From contig NC_012873.2 in the NCBI RefSeq assembly GCF_000003195.3, forward strand, positions 9,447,894 through 9,511,893: a stretch of DNA of 64,000 nucleotides. Direction: 5' to 3'. This stretch comes from Sorghum bicolor (Eukaryota; Streptophyta; Magnoliopsida; Poales; Poaceae). How positions within the stretch are numbered: position 1 is the first letter of the stretch; every line of letters starts with the position of its first letter. The notes beneath the pieces were generated by a model. It was not told where the DNA came from, did no database searches, and saw only the letters and a list, made by a program, of their open reading frames with translations. The position numbers and the translations under genes are program-made. Below are positions 10,398 through 20,654 of this stretch, piece after piece.

Positions 10398-13300
10398 ATG
10401 GCCAAGGAATGGAAAAAATCCCGAAACACTGTGAAGTCCCTCAGTGACCTCGTCGACATGGGGCTGCTGCACAGCCCAGAGCTCGGTGGCTGGAGGGCGC
10501 CAGAGGGGGAGAGCTACCCCGACCCCTGCGCCGGTGAGATTGTAGTGTTCGAAGATTTTCTCAAGAGGGGTTTTGGGGTTCCTGTCCCTCCTTTTCTTCA
10601 GGGGCTTCTCTTGTACTATGAGATCGGGATCTGCAATCTGCACCCGAACTCAATCCTTCTCATCTCCACTTTCATTCATCTGTGCGAGGCCTATGTTGGC
10701 ATAGAGCCGCACTTCGATCTTTTCCATTCTCTTTTCTGTTTAAGGAAGAAGGGAGCGGTTGGAGGCTCCAAGATTGCAGGTGGAGTATACCTCAATCTTC
10801 GTGACGGGATGAAGAACCGGTATCTAAGCTGCCGATGGAACACTACCCTCACCGAATGGTACAGGAAGTGGTTCTACGTCAGGGAAGAGCCGGGCAGCTC
10901 CACGTTCTGCGACGTGGGGTACATCCCCGAGAAGAGGGTCAGTTGGACCGACCGCCCAGACTTCACCGGCCAAGTAGCGGACCTGATGAAGCTGATCGAC
11001 TGGTCACGTTTGGACGGGCTAGGAGTGGTCGGCAACTTCATTTGTCGTCGGGTGATGCCCTGCCAGAAGAGGGTGCACTCGGCGTACGAGTACCCTGGAA
11101 GCCAGGACCTGACCAGGATGTCGTCTGAGATCTTGGAGAAGGCGGAGGTGCAGCAGCTGTTGAACGAGCTGTTCAACTTTGCGGATGGGAGCTTCATCCG
11201 TGGTAGTGATCGGGTGCAGGCTTTCGAGCTGGGGCGACCAGCTCCTAAGGTAACATTATTTACTGATTGTGCCTCCTTAGTTTTTGTTCTTTCCAGCTGC
11301 TAACTTGTCTTTGTTACTTTTGCAGATCGGAGACGTTGACCGGTGCACAGTGTACGTGTCACTGGCACCTGGGATGGAGAATCCCGCGGGGGAAGATTCG
11401 CCGGAGGATGACGCTGCTTGGTGTGCTCGGTACACCAGCAGTGAGGAGGAGCAGGCCCGCCCCGCCCCGACCACCGAGGACAGGGTGGCGGGGAAAAGGC
11501 CGATGGCGGCAGACCCCTCCCCCGCAGAGGCGCTGCCGGTGGAGAGCAGTCAGGCGCCGAAGCGCCGTCGACTCGTCCGGATCACCGATGACGACGACGA
11601 GGAGGAGGAGGCCGCGCCTTCTCTGGTCCGGAGACCGCGCAGTCAACCGGACGTAGCGCCGGCCACCACTGATCGTGTGCCCAGCGACCCTCCTGCACCA
11701 CGCGTCGCAGAGATGGGAGCGCAGGCGCCAACCGGTAGGACCAGGAGGAGGTTCACCGCAACACACCAGCGATCTGACCTATAAGTGTTTAACTTTCGTA
11801 CTGCGACGTTCTTTTTTTTGTTGCTGTCTCTGACATTGTTTAAATGTCGTTTTCGTTGTTTAGCGCGGCGTCGGACGTCAACCCTGACCGGGTCGCTGAA
11901 CAGAAGACGGCCGAGCCTATTGCCGCCGTGGGAGACGCCGCGCCACAGGCCACGGAGGAGCCTGCGGCGGCGACCGTTGCTACGGGCGCCGAGGAACAAC
12001 CGGCCCCGGCGAGTGCCATGGCGAGCACTCCGCCAAGGGATGAAGAGGCAGCGACGACCCCTCCCCCGAGTACTGTTGCGGGGGAGGAAGGCAGAGTCCT
12101 GACTCCTCTAGCCGGAGAAGGGAGAGTCCCAACACCGCCCCGAGCAGGGGCCTCTTCGCCCGTAGGCTCCCCTGGCCTGGACCAGGGGCCAGTGATGCCC
12201 ATGACCGCGGCCGGAGGCAGTGCGGCAAACGAGGAGCCCCAGGTGGCCTCTGACGACAACGTGGAGGAGATCCAGGGTCTTCCCCGTGACGGCCGCCAGC
12301 ACGTCTACGTGTGGCGCCAACGCGGGGACCACTTTATTGGACACGAGGAGCTCGCGGAGACGGAAGAGGCCGCGAGGGTGGAACGTGCGGCCAAGCGTCT
12401 CGTGGACGAGGTTAAGGTAAGTGGTCCTGTGTACTGCTCGACAATTATGTGCAGTGCTCCTGTGTTCGACATATGTTCTTCTTTGCAGGGCGCGATAAAA
12501 ACGGCGAAGTACCGGAAATGGTGCTTCGACCAAATCGAGGGCATTGTGGCCGAGAATAAGGCCTTGTCCACGGAGGTGGACCGGCTGCGTTCAGAAGTTG
12601 GTGAGAAGGTGGCCGAGATGGGTGCTTAGGAAGAGCGCCGTCTCGAGCTTACTCGGCGTTTAGCCAATCAATATCGGCAGAGGACAGGTCAGTTGTACAC
12701 TCCGAGCAGCTGCATATAGCCGTGTGATTAGTTCTGCTGACCAGGGAAGTGTTGTTGTAGACTTGGAGGAAGAGGTTGCGCGCCTCCGACAAGAGAAAGA
12801 GCAGCTCGGCCGAGAGCTTGCCGGGGCGCTGGAGGCCGGGCGCCGAGCTGGGGAGAAGCTAGGCCAGAGGAACCGGGAGTTGTCTGGTAATAACCGTGCC
12901 GCCCCCCTTTATTTGACTGCTCAACGTTCCTTTCATTGTGCTTAGACTGACCTCTTGCTTGATTTGTAGTGCTCAAGGTGAATACGAAGAAGCACTTAGA
13001 CGAGCTGGTCAAGGATCGGGACTCCTGGAAGACTAACTGCATTAGGCTTTGGAAAGGAGTAGCCCCGGTCCTGGACTTGATCAGCCCCGAGCTTCCAGAA
13101 GACCAGCTCCGCGCGCCGAAGCTGACGCCAGTCGAGAAGGCGCAACGGGCGTGGGATTGGCTCCAGCAGTTCATGAAGGACGTCGGGGAGTTTGTCGGCG
13201 CGCATGTCCTCAGCATGGTGCGCGCCCACTATCCTCTGGTCGACTTGTCCAGGCTGGAGAGGGGGTACCCCAAGGAAGTCGGCCCGCAGGAGGCGGACGA

Positions 13301-13535
13301 CCTTCGGGCTGGTCTGCTAGACTTGTCGTCGACGGTGATCGGCGACATCAACCTATGCGGGACGGCCACTCCCCCCGACCAGCCGGGTTCAGACAGGTCG
13401 GCCAGGGAGTTGTCGGGGGCGTCTATTGCCGGAGATGGGCGGTCGACGCCTGCGGTCTCGACCAGCCAGGCGCCGGTGGCCCCGACCCCTTCGTCCGAGC
13501 AGCAAGGCCAGGCGGGTGATCAGCCCGAGCAGTAG
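10398..13535 (+). pseudogene. Spliced antisense gene of the Tat element, 'putative gypsy type transposon' (Transposase_28-like) family, degenerate
   Basis: It runs opposite to the retrotransposon. Apparent exons are 10398-11249, 11326-11734, 11864-12416, 12489-12687, 12745-12886 and 12970-13535, with GT and AG at each edge. The first exon gives 284 residues including GYIPEKRVSWTDRPDF and FICRRVMPCQKR, a pattern I recognise from plant proteins labelled putative gypsy type transposon (PF04195). The middle is acidic and Ala/Pro-rich; the C-terminal part has heptad-like charged segments suggesting a coiled coil. A stop upstream in frame supports the ATG at 10398. Defects: an in-frame TAG at 12627-12629 (probably once CAG), and exon phases that do not match at the second and fourth introns. 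Its function is unknown. Tat elements are known to carry extra ORFs in either orientation. It has its own TATA box and poly(A) signal. Confidence 0.75.
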
Positions 13536-13614
13536 GCCAGTAGGATAGTCTGTAGGAGTAGACTAGTGATCGCCCGTCAAGGTGTTTATTGTAAACTTTT
13601 TATGTAAAGTTTGT

Positions 13615-13620
13615 AATAAA
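13615..13620 (+). terminator. Poly(A) signal of the antisense gene
   Basis: AATAAA lies 80 bp after the stop codon at 13533-13535, preceded by TTTGTAA/TGTAAA motifs typical of plant 3' ends. Confidence 0.55.
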
Positions 13621-13819
13621 GTTTGATTTTGTCATGACCATTATTTTGAGCGCTGTAAAGTTATCTGAGTGATGTATCACTGTGTTCGATTGATAGTCCT
13701 TAAGAATCTCCGTCGCAGAGGACATTCTTGTTCTCGTCGAAAGCTCTGCGTGTAAACAAAGTATAGCGAAAAAGGAAAACTTTTACTATTGCCAATTATA
13801 AAAAACTTACAAGCAAAAG
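13621..13819. other. Gap between convergent genes
   Basis: Short noncoding stretch between the 3' end of the antisense gene and the 3' end of the integrase, which converge. Confidence 0.4.
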
Positions 13820-14139
13820 TTATTGGAACTTATGGATAAAACGACGCAGTTTGTCTATGTGCCAAGAATTAGGCACGCGTGTTCCGTCTGGATACGCCAA
13901 TCTGTAGGATGTGGGACGTGTGACTTCGGCGACCACAAAGGGTCCTTCCCAGGGGGTGGATAGCTTGTGCATTCCTTCCTGGCTTGTTTTCCACCTGAGT
14001 ACCAGATCGCCAACTATGAAAGCACGGTCCTTAACGTTCCTGTTGTGGTACCGTCTGATTGCTGCAAGATACTTTGCTGTTCGAAGACATGAATTTAGAC
14101 GCTTTTCCTCCATGCAGTTGATTTCGAGCTCCCTGGCGT
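13820..14139 (-). pseudogene. C-terminal end of the gypsy integrase, detached
   Basis: The frame encodes LVLRWKT, a GPF-x-V-x-E-type segment and a final stretch ending WHIDKLRRF, as expected for the C-terminus of plant gypsy integrases. The upstream part continues beyond 24877, on the other side of the nested copia element. TGTCG at 14140-14144 is that element's target duplication. Confidence 0.85.
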
Positions 14140-14144
14140 TGTCG

Positions 14145-16369
14145 TGAAAGGACCAAGGATGCGCCTAGAGGGGGGGGGGTGAATAGGCGTTTCTGAAAAT
14201 TTACAACTTAAAATGCGGAAACAATTAGAACTGGAGTTTTCCACGCAAATGAAAAACTCCACACAAAGATAATTAGAGAAACAGTTGTAAACAATATTAA
14301 ATAAGTCTAACACCTGCACCACAGAGATTAGATCGCAGAAAGAAATATTCTTGACAACTCGCAAATACCGGACACGTCCGGTATCAACTCGGACACGTCC
14401 GAGATGCACGAGCACACATCACCTAGCTGTTTCTGTTCTCCAGCTTCTCCAAAACCTACACACGGCTTATATGATGATGTATAGAAATACAACACCCTAC
14501 AAGAAGGTAACCAACGAGATAATACAACTTATATAAGAAGTGCTGTGCTGTCCAACTCAGACACGTCCGGCTTGATCTCGGACGCGTCCGGAATTCACGA
14601 GTAGGGGATATTCAATCCTTGTGCTGTGAAACTTCTTCCTCTCCCTACAAGAGTCTCAATCACAGTATGTATGATACTAGAACCCTGCAGAGAAGCTCAC
14701 ACAAGAGATAAGACACAAATTTCAAATGTAATGCGAAGGGAGACACAAAATTTGTTTTACCGAAGTTCGGTCTCCGTAGAGACCTAGTCTCCGTTGAGGG
14801 GGCTACGGGTAAGGCACTCGATGACCTAGAGGATACCACTAAGGTCACTCTAGCTCAAAGGTCCTCCCTAGAGGATACCGCGAAGGTAACTCTAGCCGGA
14901 GTCTCTTCCAACTCCAACTCCTCCTTCCACTAGATGATTTCTTCCCTTGCGGAGGCGAAATCCGACCTGCACAAACAATCCGAGGCAACCACAAACACTT
15001 GGGTGCTCTCCGGCGACGCCTAACCGTCTAGGACCGAAGAGTCCAAGAGTAACAAATGCAAATCACGAAATAGACAATATGCTCAAGTGCTCAAGTGGTG
15101 GCTTGCTCTCAAAACCGAAGATCTCTCAACCCACAAGTTGAATTTGTCAATGTAGAACAAACACTCACAAAGAGAGGGTTGGGGAGAGTTAGCAAAGCTC
15201 AACAAAGTGTCTCCAAGCCAGTAGAATCAGCAGCCCTCAAGGAGGAGGGCTGAGGGGTATTTAAAGACAGTTTTCAAAACTAGCCGTTAACTAGCCGTTG
15301 GCCATACCGGACGCGTCCGGTATGAACGAAGCCAACAAACTTACCCCTGTTAGCTTGCTACTCTCTGCCACGGAGAAGCCTACGTCGGAACTCCCGACGT
15401 ACGTCGGAACTTCTGACAAGTCAGCACTACTGACGAGCACCGGAAGTGCTGACGCTCACTAGAACAACTCCCTGGACACGGCAACTCAAAAAGACAGTAT
15501 GCGCAACAGTACTCATACCGGACGCGTCCGGTATCATACCGGACACGTGCACGGCCTGTGCACATTGAGTCCAACTCTCAGGTTAGTCTTTCTAAGACCT
15601 CACATGGGTTGACTTGAGCACTAGAGAGTATTAATCCATGTTCATGATGCATCCCTCTTAATAGTACGGCTTTCCTATCAACTCAAGATCAAAAGATAAA
15701 TCAAATTTAAACCACTTGAGAAGCTTCCATAAAACCAAAGCCTTTCTTTCAATTCTTGATAAGCTGAGGATGTCATCATGTCAAACTTGTTTTCATCTTG
15801 AGCATAGCCATCTTGAGCACATGACTTGGTTCCATTCCATAGATAGATTTGACTCCAAATGTACCAAGTCATTTCCATTAACTACTTCAATAGTAGATTT
15901 GATCCTCCACATCAACATGACCCTTAGAGCTTGATTAGTACCTCAACTAAATGCAAGTAATTCCTTCTTCACCCGAGCTAGGTTTTTCGGTCGTCAAGCC
16001 GTCGCCTGCCCTTCACCCTTGCTTAGTACCTCGAAGCCTTTCCTTGCTATCTTCACCATCTCAAGTCTTCAAGTCATATGTTGCTTTGAATCATCCAATC
16101 AATTTTATACTTTTCATTTTTGCTTTCATATGAGTGATAGCTATCTTCACAATAAATAAGCCTCTTTCAATAATTCCATTTGCATTGTTGTTTTGCGCTT
16201 GAACTAGATTGCTTCATACAACAATACATAATTTTGGTTTTTGTAAACTTGGATCACATAACTGTGAGATAGCTTTTCCCTGTTTCACACTTAGCAAGAT
16301 CATTAGTTCCTTTAATCATGGTTGCCATTCTATCATCCAAAGCACATTAAGTGGCTTAATGCACTTACA
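14145..16369 (-). repeat. 3' LTR of the Sirevirus-like element
   Basis: It matches 22664-24872 over its length with scattered substitutions, a longer G run at 14169-14178, and a 14-bp difference near 15535. It contains the near-palindromes around 14366, 14390, 15304 and 15515, plus CCGACGTACGTCGG near 15394. Open frames inside are repeated exactly in the other LTR and are not genes. Confidence 0.95.
15303..15324. repeat. Perfect 22-bp CpG palindrome in the LTR
   Basis: The core ATACCGGACGCGTCCGGTAT is self-complementary and extends one more base on each side. The same palindrome occurs in the other LTR near 23820-23841. Variants with ACACGT at the centre are imperfect by two central bases. 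Confidence 0.9.
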
Positions 16370-16964
16370 ATCTCCCCCTTTTTGGTGATTGATGACAACC
16401 TTGATTAAAGCTTACAAAAGATAATAAAATTAAGCTCTTGGATTTAATGATTTATTTGAAGCTCCCCCTTAATATGTGCAATATGAGTGGAATTCATAAT
16501 GAGACCTATAAAGGTCAATTTGCACATTTTAAGTGAGTGTCAAGCTCCCCCTAAATCATTGCATCCAGTGCAAGTGAGTGTGAACAATATAACCGTGATG
16601 CACTTGACATGTATAAATCACACAAGAATAAATATGAAACATACACCAACACACATAGCAAACATCACATAGATTTCCCAAGTCCACAAGTCACTAAGAT
16701 AAAGATCATGTCTTATTCAACATCTCACATAGACTCAACAAGATACAAGATGATATAATAAGTCTCATGATAAATATAACAAGTCTCATACATCAAAGAG
16801 CTCATCATAGACACTACAGCTGCAGTACATATCTCAGAATATGCCAAACATGAAGAACACTGAAGCTTTAATCAATATCTCTCCCCCTTTGTCATCCATC
16901 TCCAAAAAGTGTACAGGAACAAGCATATGACATAGGAGGGCTGCAAGCTGTAACCGGCTGTCTC
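16370..16964 (-). promoter_or_regulatory. Polypurine tract and 3' untranslated region with multiple PPT-like motifs
   Basis: Directly next to the 3' LTR the minus strand reads AAAAAGGGGGAGAT, the primer for plus-strand synthesis. Further copies of (A)GGGGGAG lie at about 16461-16470, 16543-16552 and 16880-16889. Multiple polypurine tracts are reported for Sireviruses. No coding sequence is seen. Confidence 0.8.
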
Positions 16965-18911
16965 TCACTCGTCGTCGTCATCATCATCATCATCGTCATA
17001 CCTCTGATCTGGAGAGCGAGAAGTACCTGGGGGGCGAGAACCACTCTGTCCTGGGTCACCTAGACGGCCATAGCCACCAAAGCCACTAGAGGTCCCTGCA
17101 CCACCGAAGCCGTGGTCATAGTCGTAGGACTCACCAAAGTAAAGAAAACTATCCCACCAGTGCTCCTGTGGCTGCTGCTGCAAGGGCGCCTCCGGCTGCT
17201 CGCCCTGGTCTGTCTGACCCTGCTGTACCTGTGGTGGAACTGGCTGTGACTGAGAGTATCCACCAAACTCCTGCTGAAACTCTCTCTCATATCTAGCCTG
17301 CTGCTGCTCAAAAGTCTCAGGCTCACTAGCAGCACTGTCAGAAATAGGCGACCTAGGAGTAGGAAGCTCATTCTTCTGTGCAAGCTCCTTGAGAGTACGA
17401 GTATCCTTCCTCCTTGCTTCTCTCTCATGGTGCTGTCTGGTCTTGATTGCATTCATGTCCTTGCACATCCCAAATATAGCACTGAAAAACTTCCTAATAG
17501 GAGAAGGAGGGGCACGGCCACGTGAAGAAGACCGGGAAGGACCATGGGGTGGAGTAGGGTGTGCTGCTGAACCTCCTCCTGCTGCTGCTCCTGGAGGTGA
17601 CAAATCAATCTCAGCCAAGTCAGCAGCAATCTTCATAACCTTGTGCTGCTTGTCATACTCAAAGGAGTAGCCTGTCACCTGTCGAATCATATAAGTGATG
17701 TATGGTGCATAGCCACATCCCTTGACTGGTCTCTCACCCACGGACTTGATCTCATTCCAAATGAAATCAAACACACTGAATGGTCTAGCATCAGGCAACA
17801 TCCTCATCAATAGATTTCTGCTATAATCTCCCACATTGCCCTTGTCTCCAACCTTGCAGGCAATGGTCTTCCTGAACATCCTGTCCAAGTATCTGTATGT
17901 GGGGAAAAGACCTTTCACCTTCCCCACAATTGCTCCTCTAAAGCCTGGAATGTAGAGCTGACCCATCCTCTCTGGAGGTGTCACAATCTCATCATGAATC
18001 TTGTCTCTAGCAAGGTCCTCCTCATCAAAACCAAGATATCCAGCAAAGGCTGCATACTCAACACTGAAACACTCACCAGCTGTCATCCAGTGCATCACCC
18101 TATCTGAATCAACATACAAAGTGGCATAGAACTGAGCCACTATCTCTGTGTTCCAATCATGCTTAAAAGACATGATCTCACTAGCACCAATCCGTGCACA
18201 AATATCAACAGCTCTATCAAGTGAAGGCTTCTTGTGAGCCTTCAACTCCTTCCACTTAGCCCACTGAGACTTGATGACCACAGGATTTCTAGTCAAAATA
18301 ACAGTGGTGTAGAAGTCAATCTGAAACAGAGTGCGAAACCTGTAGTCATACATCACCTGCTGCTGAGTACTGGGATCCTCACTCCTAAGGGTCTTCACTC
18401 TCTTTGTCATCCCTGTGCCCTTGTAATTGGCTCTCTGCACAAAATCTGGCACATTAGGAGCATAGACTCTAGGATGCCCCAAGTGACGTCCACCTCCCTG
18501 TCCTGGCTGCTGTGCTGGTGGTACATTCTGGGCCTGCACATGGTCTTCATCACTATCCTCAGACTCTTGACCATTGCCTGAATCATGCCCAGACTCAATC
18601 TCACCTCTGGCCTCAACTCTGAACTGATCTGACTCTGAAGCAGATGAAGAATCATCATCATCACTACCTTCTGCATAAACAGCTGGTGCTCTATCTGCAA
18701 TCCTGCCAGATTTCCTCCTCACACCTCCACTGCCACTGCCACTACCGCTGCCAGCTGCTCTCCTAGCTTCCCTTGTTCTTTTGTAGTGCCTCATGGCAGT
18801 GGGATCATTCTTGTGCTTAGCTCGTGGCTCAATCCGTCCGTCTCTAGTCATGATCTCCCCCTGAATCCATAAACACCAAGGAGATATATAAGCATTTAGG
18901 GCCATGTCCAA
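16965..18911 (-). CDS. 648-residue extra ORF of the Sirevirus-like element, possible env-like or 'putative plant transposon protein' family
   Basis: This is the second intact frame of the element, in the position where Sireviruses carry an env-like gene. The frame opens at 18911, but ATG 18851 (MTRDGRIEP) is a better start because the preceding bases include a polypurine-like AGGGGGAGATC. Visible parts: a basic N-terminus with Gly-Ser repeats and RKSGR; an acidic Ser-rich region; a conserved-looking middle (about residues 170-430) with MHWMTAGECFSV, GYLGFDEEDL and FIWNEIKSVGERPV; a Gln/Pro-rich tail ending in a run of Asp. I see no signal peptide or clear membrane helix, which argues against a true envelope. 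The middle resembles the plant domain called putative plant transposon protein (PF20167), by recognition only. Function unknown. Intact, with no internal stop. Confidence 0.7.
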   Translation of the reverse strand: MDMALNAYISPWCLWIQGEIMTRDGRIEPRAKHKNDPTAMRHYKRTREARRAAGSGSGSGSGGVRRKSGRIADRAPAVYAEGSDDDDSSSASESDQFRVEARGEIESGHDSGNGQESEDSDEDHVQAQNVPPAQQPGQGGGRHLGHPRVYAPNVPDFVQRANYKGTGMTKRVKTLRSEDPSTQQQVMYDYRFRTLFQIDFYTTVILTRNPVVIKSQWAKWKELKAHKKPSLDRAVDICARIGASEIMSFKHDWNTEIVAQFYATLYVDSDRVMHWMTAGECFSVEYAAFAGYLGFDEEDLARDKIHDEIVTPPERMGQLYIPGFRGAIVGKVKGLFPTYRYLDRMFRKTIACKVGDKGNVGDYSRNLLMRMLPDARPFSVFDFIWNEIKSVGERPVKGCGYAPYITYMIRQVTGYSFEYDKQHKVMKIAADLAEIDLSPPGAAAGGGSAAHPTPPHGPSRSSSRGRAPPSPIRKFFSAIFGMCKDMNAIKTRQHHEREARRKDTRTLKELAQKNELPTPRSPISDSAASEPETFEQQQARYEREFQQEFGGYSQSQPVPPQVQQGQTDQGEQPEAPLQQQPQEHWWDSFLYFGESYDYDHGFGGAGTSSGFGGYGRLGDPGQSGSRPPGTSRSPDQRYDDDDDDDDDE

Positions 18912-20654
18912 AAGTGCCTCTTATATTGCCATAAGATGAAACAATAATCATTCGATGAATTTGTAATCACCTAGACACAATTCAATGCCAAATAGGTTCA
19001 CAAAGCATCTACAATAATCATTGAGATCATCTAAGACAATAGGGAAAAAGTCTGAAGCAAGAAAGCAGCAGGTGTTGCTCTGCTGATCCATACCGGACGC
19101 GTCCGACTTGGACGCAGCAGCCCCATTCTAGGGTTCCAACTCTAAAACTCAACCAATTCAATCCAAACTTTGGACACGGCTTCTAGACAAGGAATGTAGC
19201 ATCTTCACAAAAGGGATTTGGAAATAAAGCTCTATCCAATAGATCGGAAGGAGTCCGAGATTTGAATACCGTGAGAGTGGAGGAAAAATTTGGCCTTCAA
19301 TTTCTTGCTGCAGATCCTTGATTCTTGATGCTTGGAGACTCCAATCCACCTTCCTCCCTTCCTTTTCCACGGACAACTCACGAAATCGCCAAGGAGATGA
19401 GAGAGAAGTGACAATGTGCGGTTAGGAGACAGAAAAGGGAATGAGGGAAGAACAGGTCTGAAGGGGTACGCTGCTTCTTTAACCCCGCGCATACCGGACG
19501 TGTCCGAGATGAGGCCGGACGCGTCCGAGATGCTCGGGCTCCAAATAGTTTGCTGAATTTCTTCTTTTTCTTGATCCAAGACCCCTTCTATGTTAATACT
19601 GAGTCCAAACACATATATACTTAATCCAATCATTTCTCATCTCTTTTCTTTACAATTTGTACTCCAAAATATTTCAAATCTCTTTTTGAAATTTCTTCAA
19701 GAATTCTTTCCTCGGTCTTATGTCCATGAGTCTTATGATGTCTTAGAGATGTGAGGAAGAGATAAAAGAGTGACTTAGGACTTGAGAGAGTCATGCCAAG
19801 TGTGATTAGGCAGTCAATCAACCAAGGAGAACAATAACCACACTTAGCATGATTAGGTCACAAAGACCAAGAATCAATTGTTTTCACAAACCACTCAGCC
19901 TACTCAAGCTATTAGAGATTTTGAAAAGATTCTATCTTAAGTCAATCAAATGCACATTCTAGCATAAGGACCTTACATGCACATGCAAAGCTCATATGAA
20001 ACCATACCTTGGCCTTGAGCCCCTATCAACACCACTCAGTGTAATCTGAAGTATGGTCACGTGCATTTCGGACACGTCCGAGACAATGTCGGACACGTCC
20101 GAGATGTCCCACACCCCTGCAATAAAATCTTTTGGACAGTAGAGCTAGTCCTGGACCACTGTTAATGGTTAAATACCAAAGTTATTCTAGCTCATGTCTT
20201 TTCATGGGCTTCTCATCACAAAATTTCTGCCCCGAGAATACCGGACACGTCCGACATGCTCAGGACAGAAACTAATCATTTTGTTTTCTAGCCATTCCTT
20301 TTTCCTTTGAATTGACCTGCACATAGGTGAAAATATTTCTCTACTAGAGAGACATTAATGGCATCGAATGTCAAATAGGTATGTGGTCAAAAATACTTAG
20401 TCACTTTCTCAAATATCACAAATATTACTATTTGTGAAATATTAAGCATGAGTGACTAAACTAGCTGGTTTAGGTACTTCTCACCGACGATGAAGATGAA
20501 GTGAATGATACGACAATTTAATTTGCTTTGGGTCAACTACATATTGGAGATTGATGAACAAGTTGATAGGTTGAGTGTGTCAAATGTAAAGACATGGTAT
20601 GCTTTCTCAACCACCCTAAAGCCTTCATCTTCACCAAGTACCTACAATCACAGC
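18912..20654 (-). other. Spacer where pol would be expected
   Basis: In element orientation this lies between gag and the 648-residue ORF. It holds CGGAC(A/G)CGTCCG motifs near 19086, 19494, 19514, 20068, 20089 and 20240. Frames are short and show no protease, integrase, RT or RNase H motifs. It may hold a promoter or leader for the downstream ORF, but none is proven. Confidence 0.7.

Noticed and set aside
15678..15878. 66-codon minus-strand frame repeated exactly at 24181-24381
   Set aside because: It lies in the two LTR copies of one element; its repetition reflects LTR identity, not conservation of a protein.
19232..19633. 133-codon frame in the Sirevirus spacer as a pol remnant
   Set aside because: No protease, integrase or RT motif; part of it is translation of the CpG palindromes.
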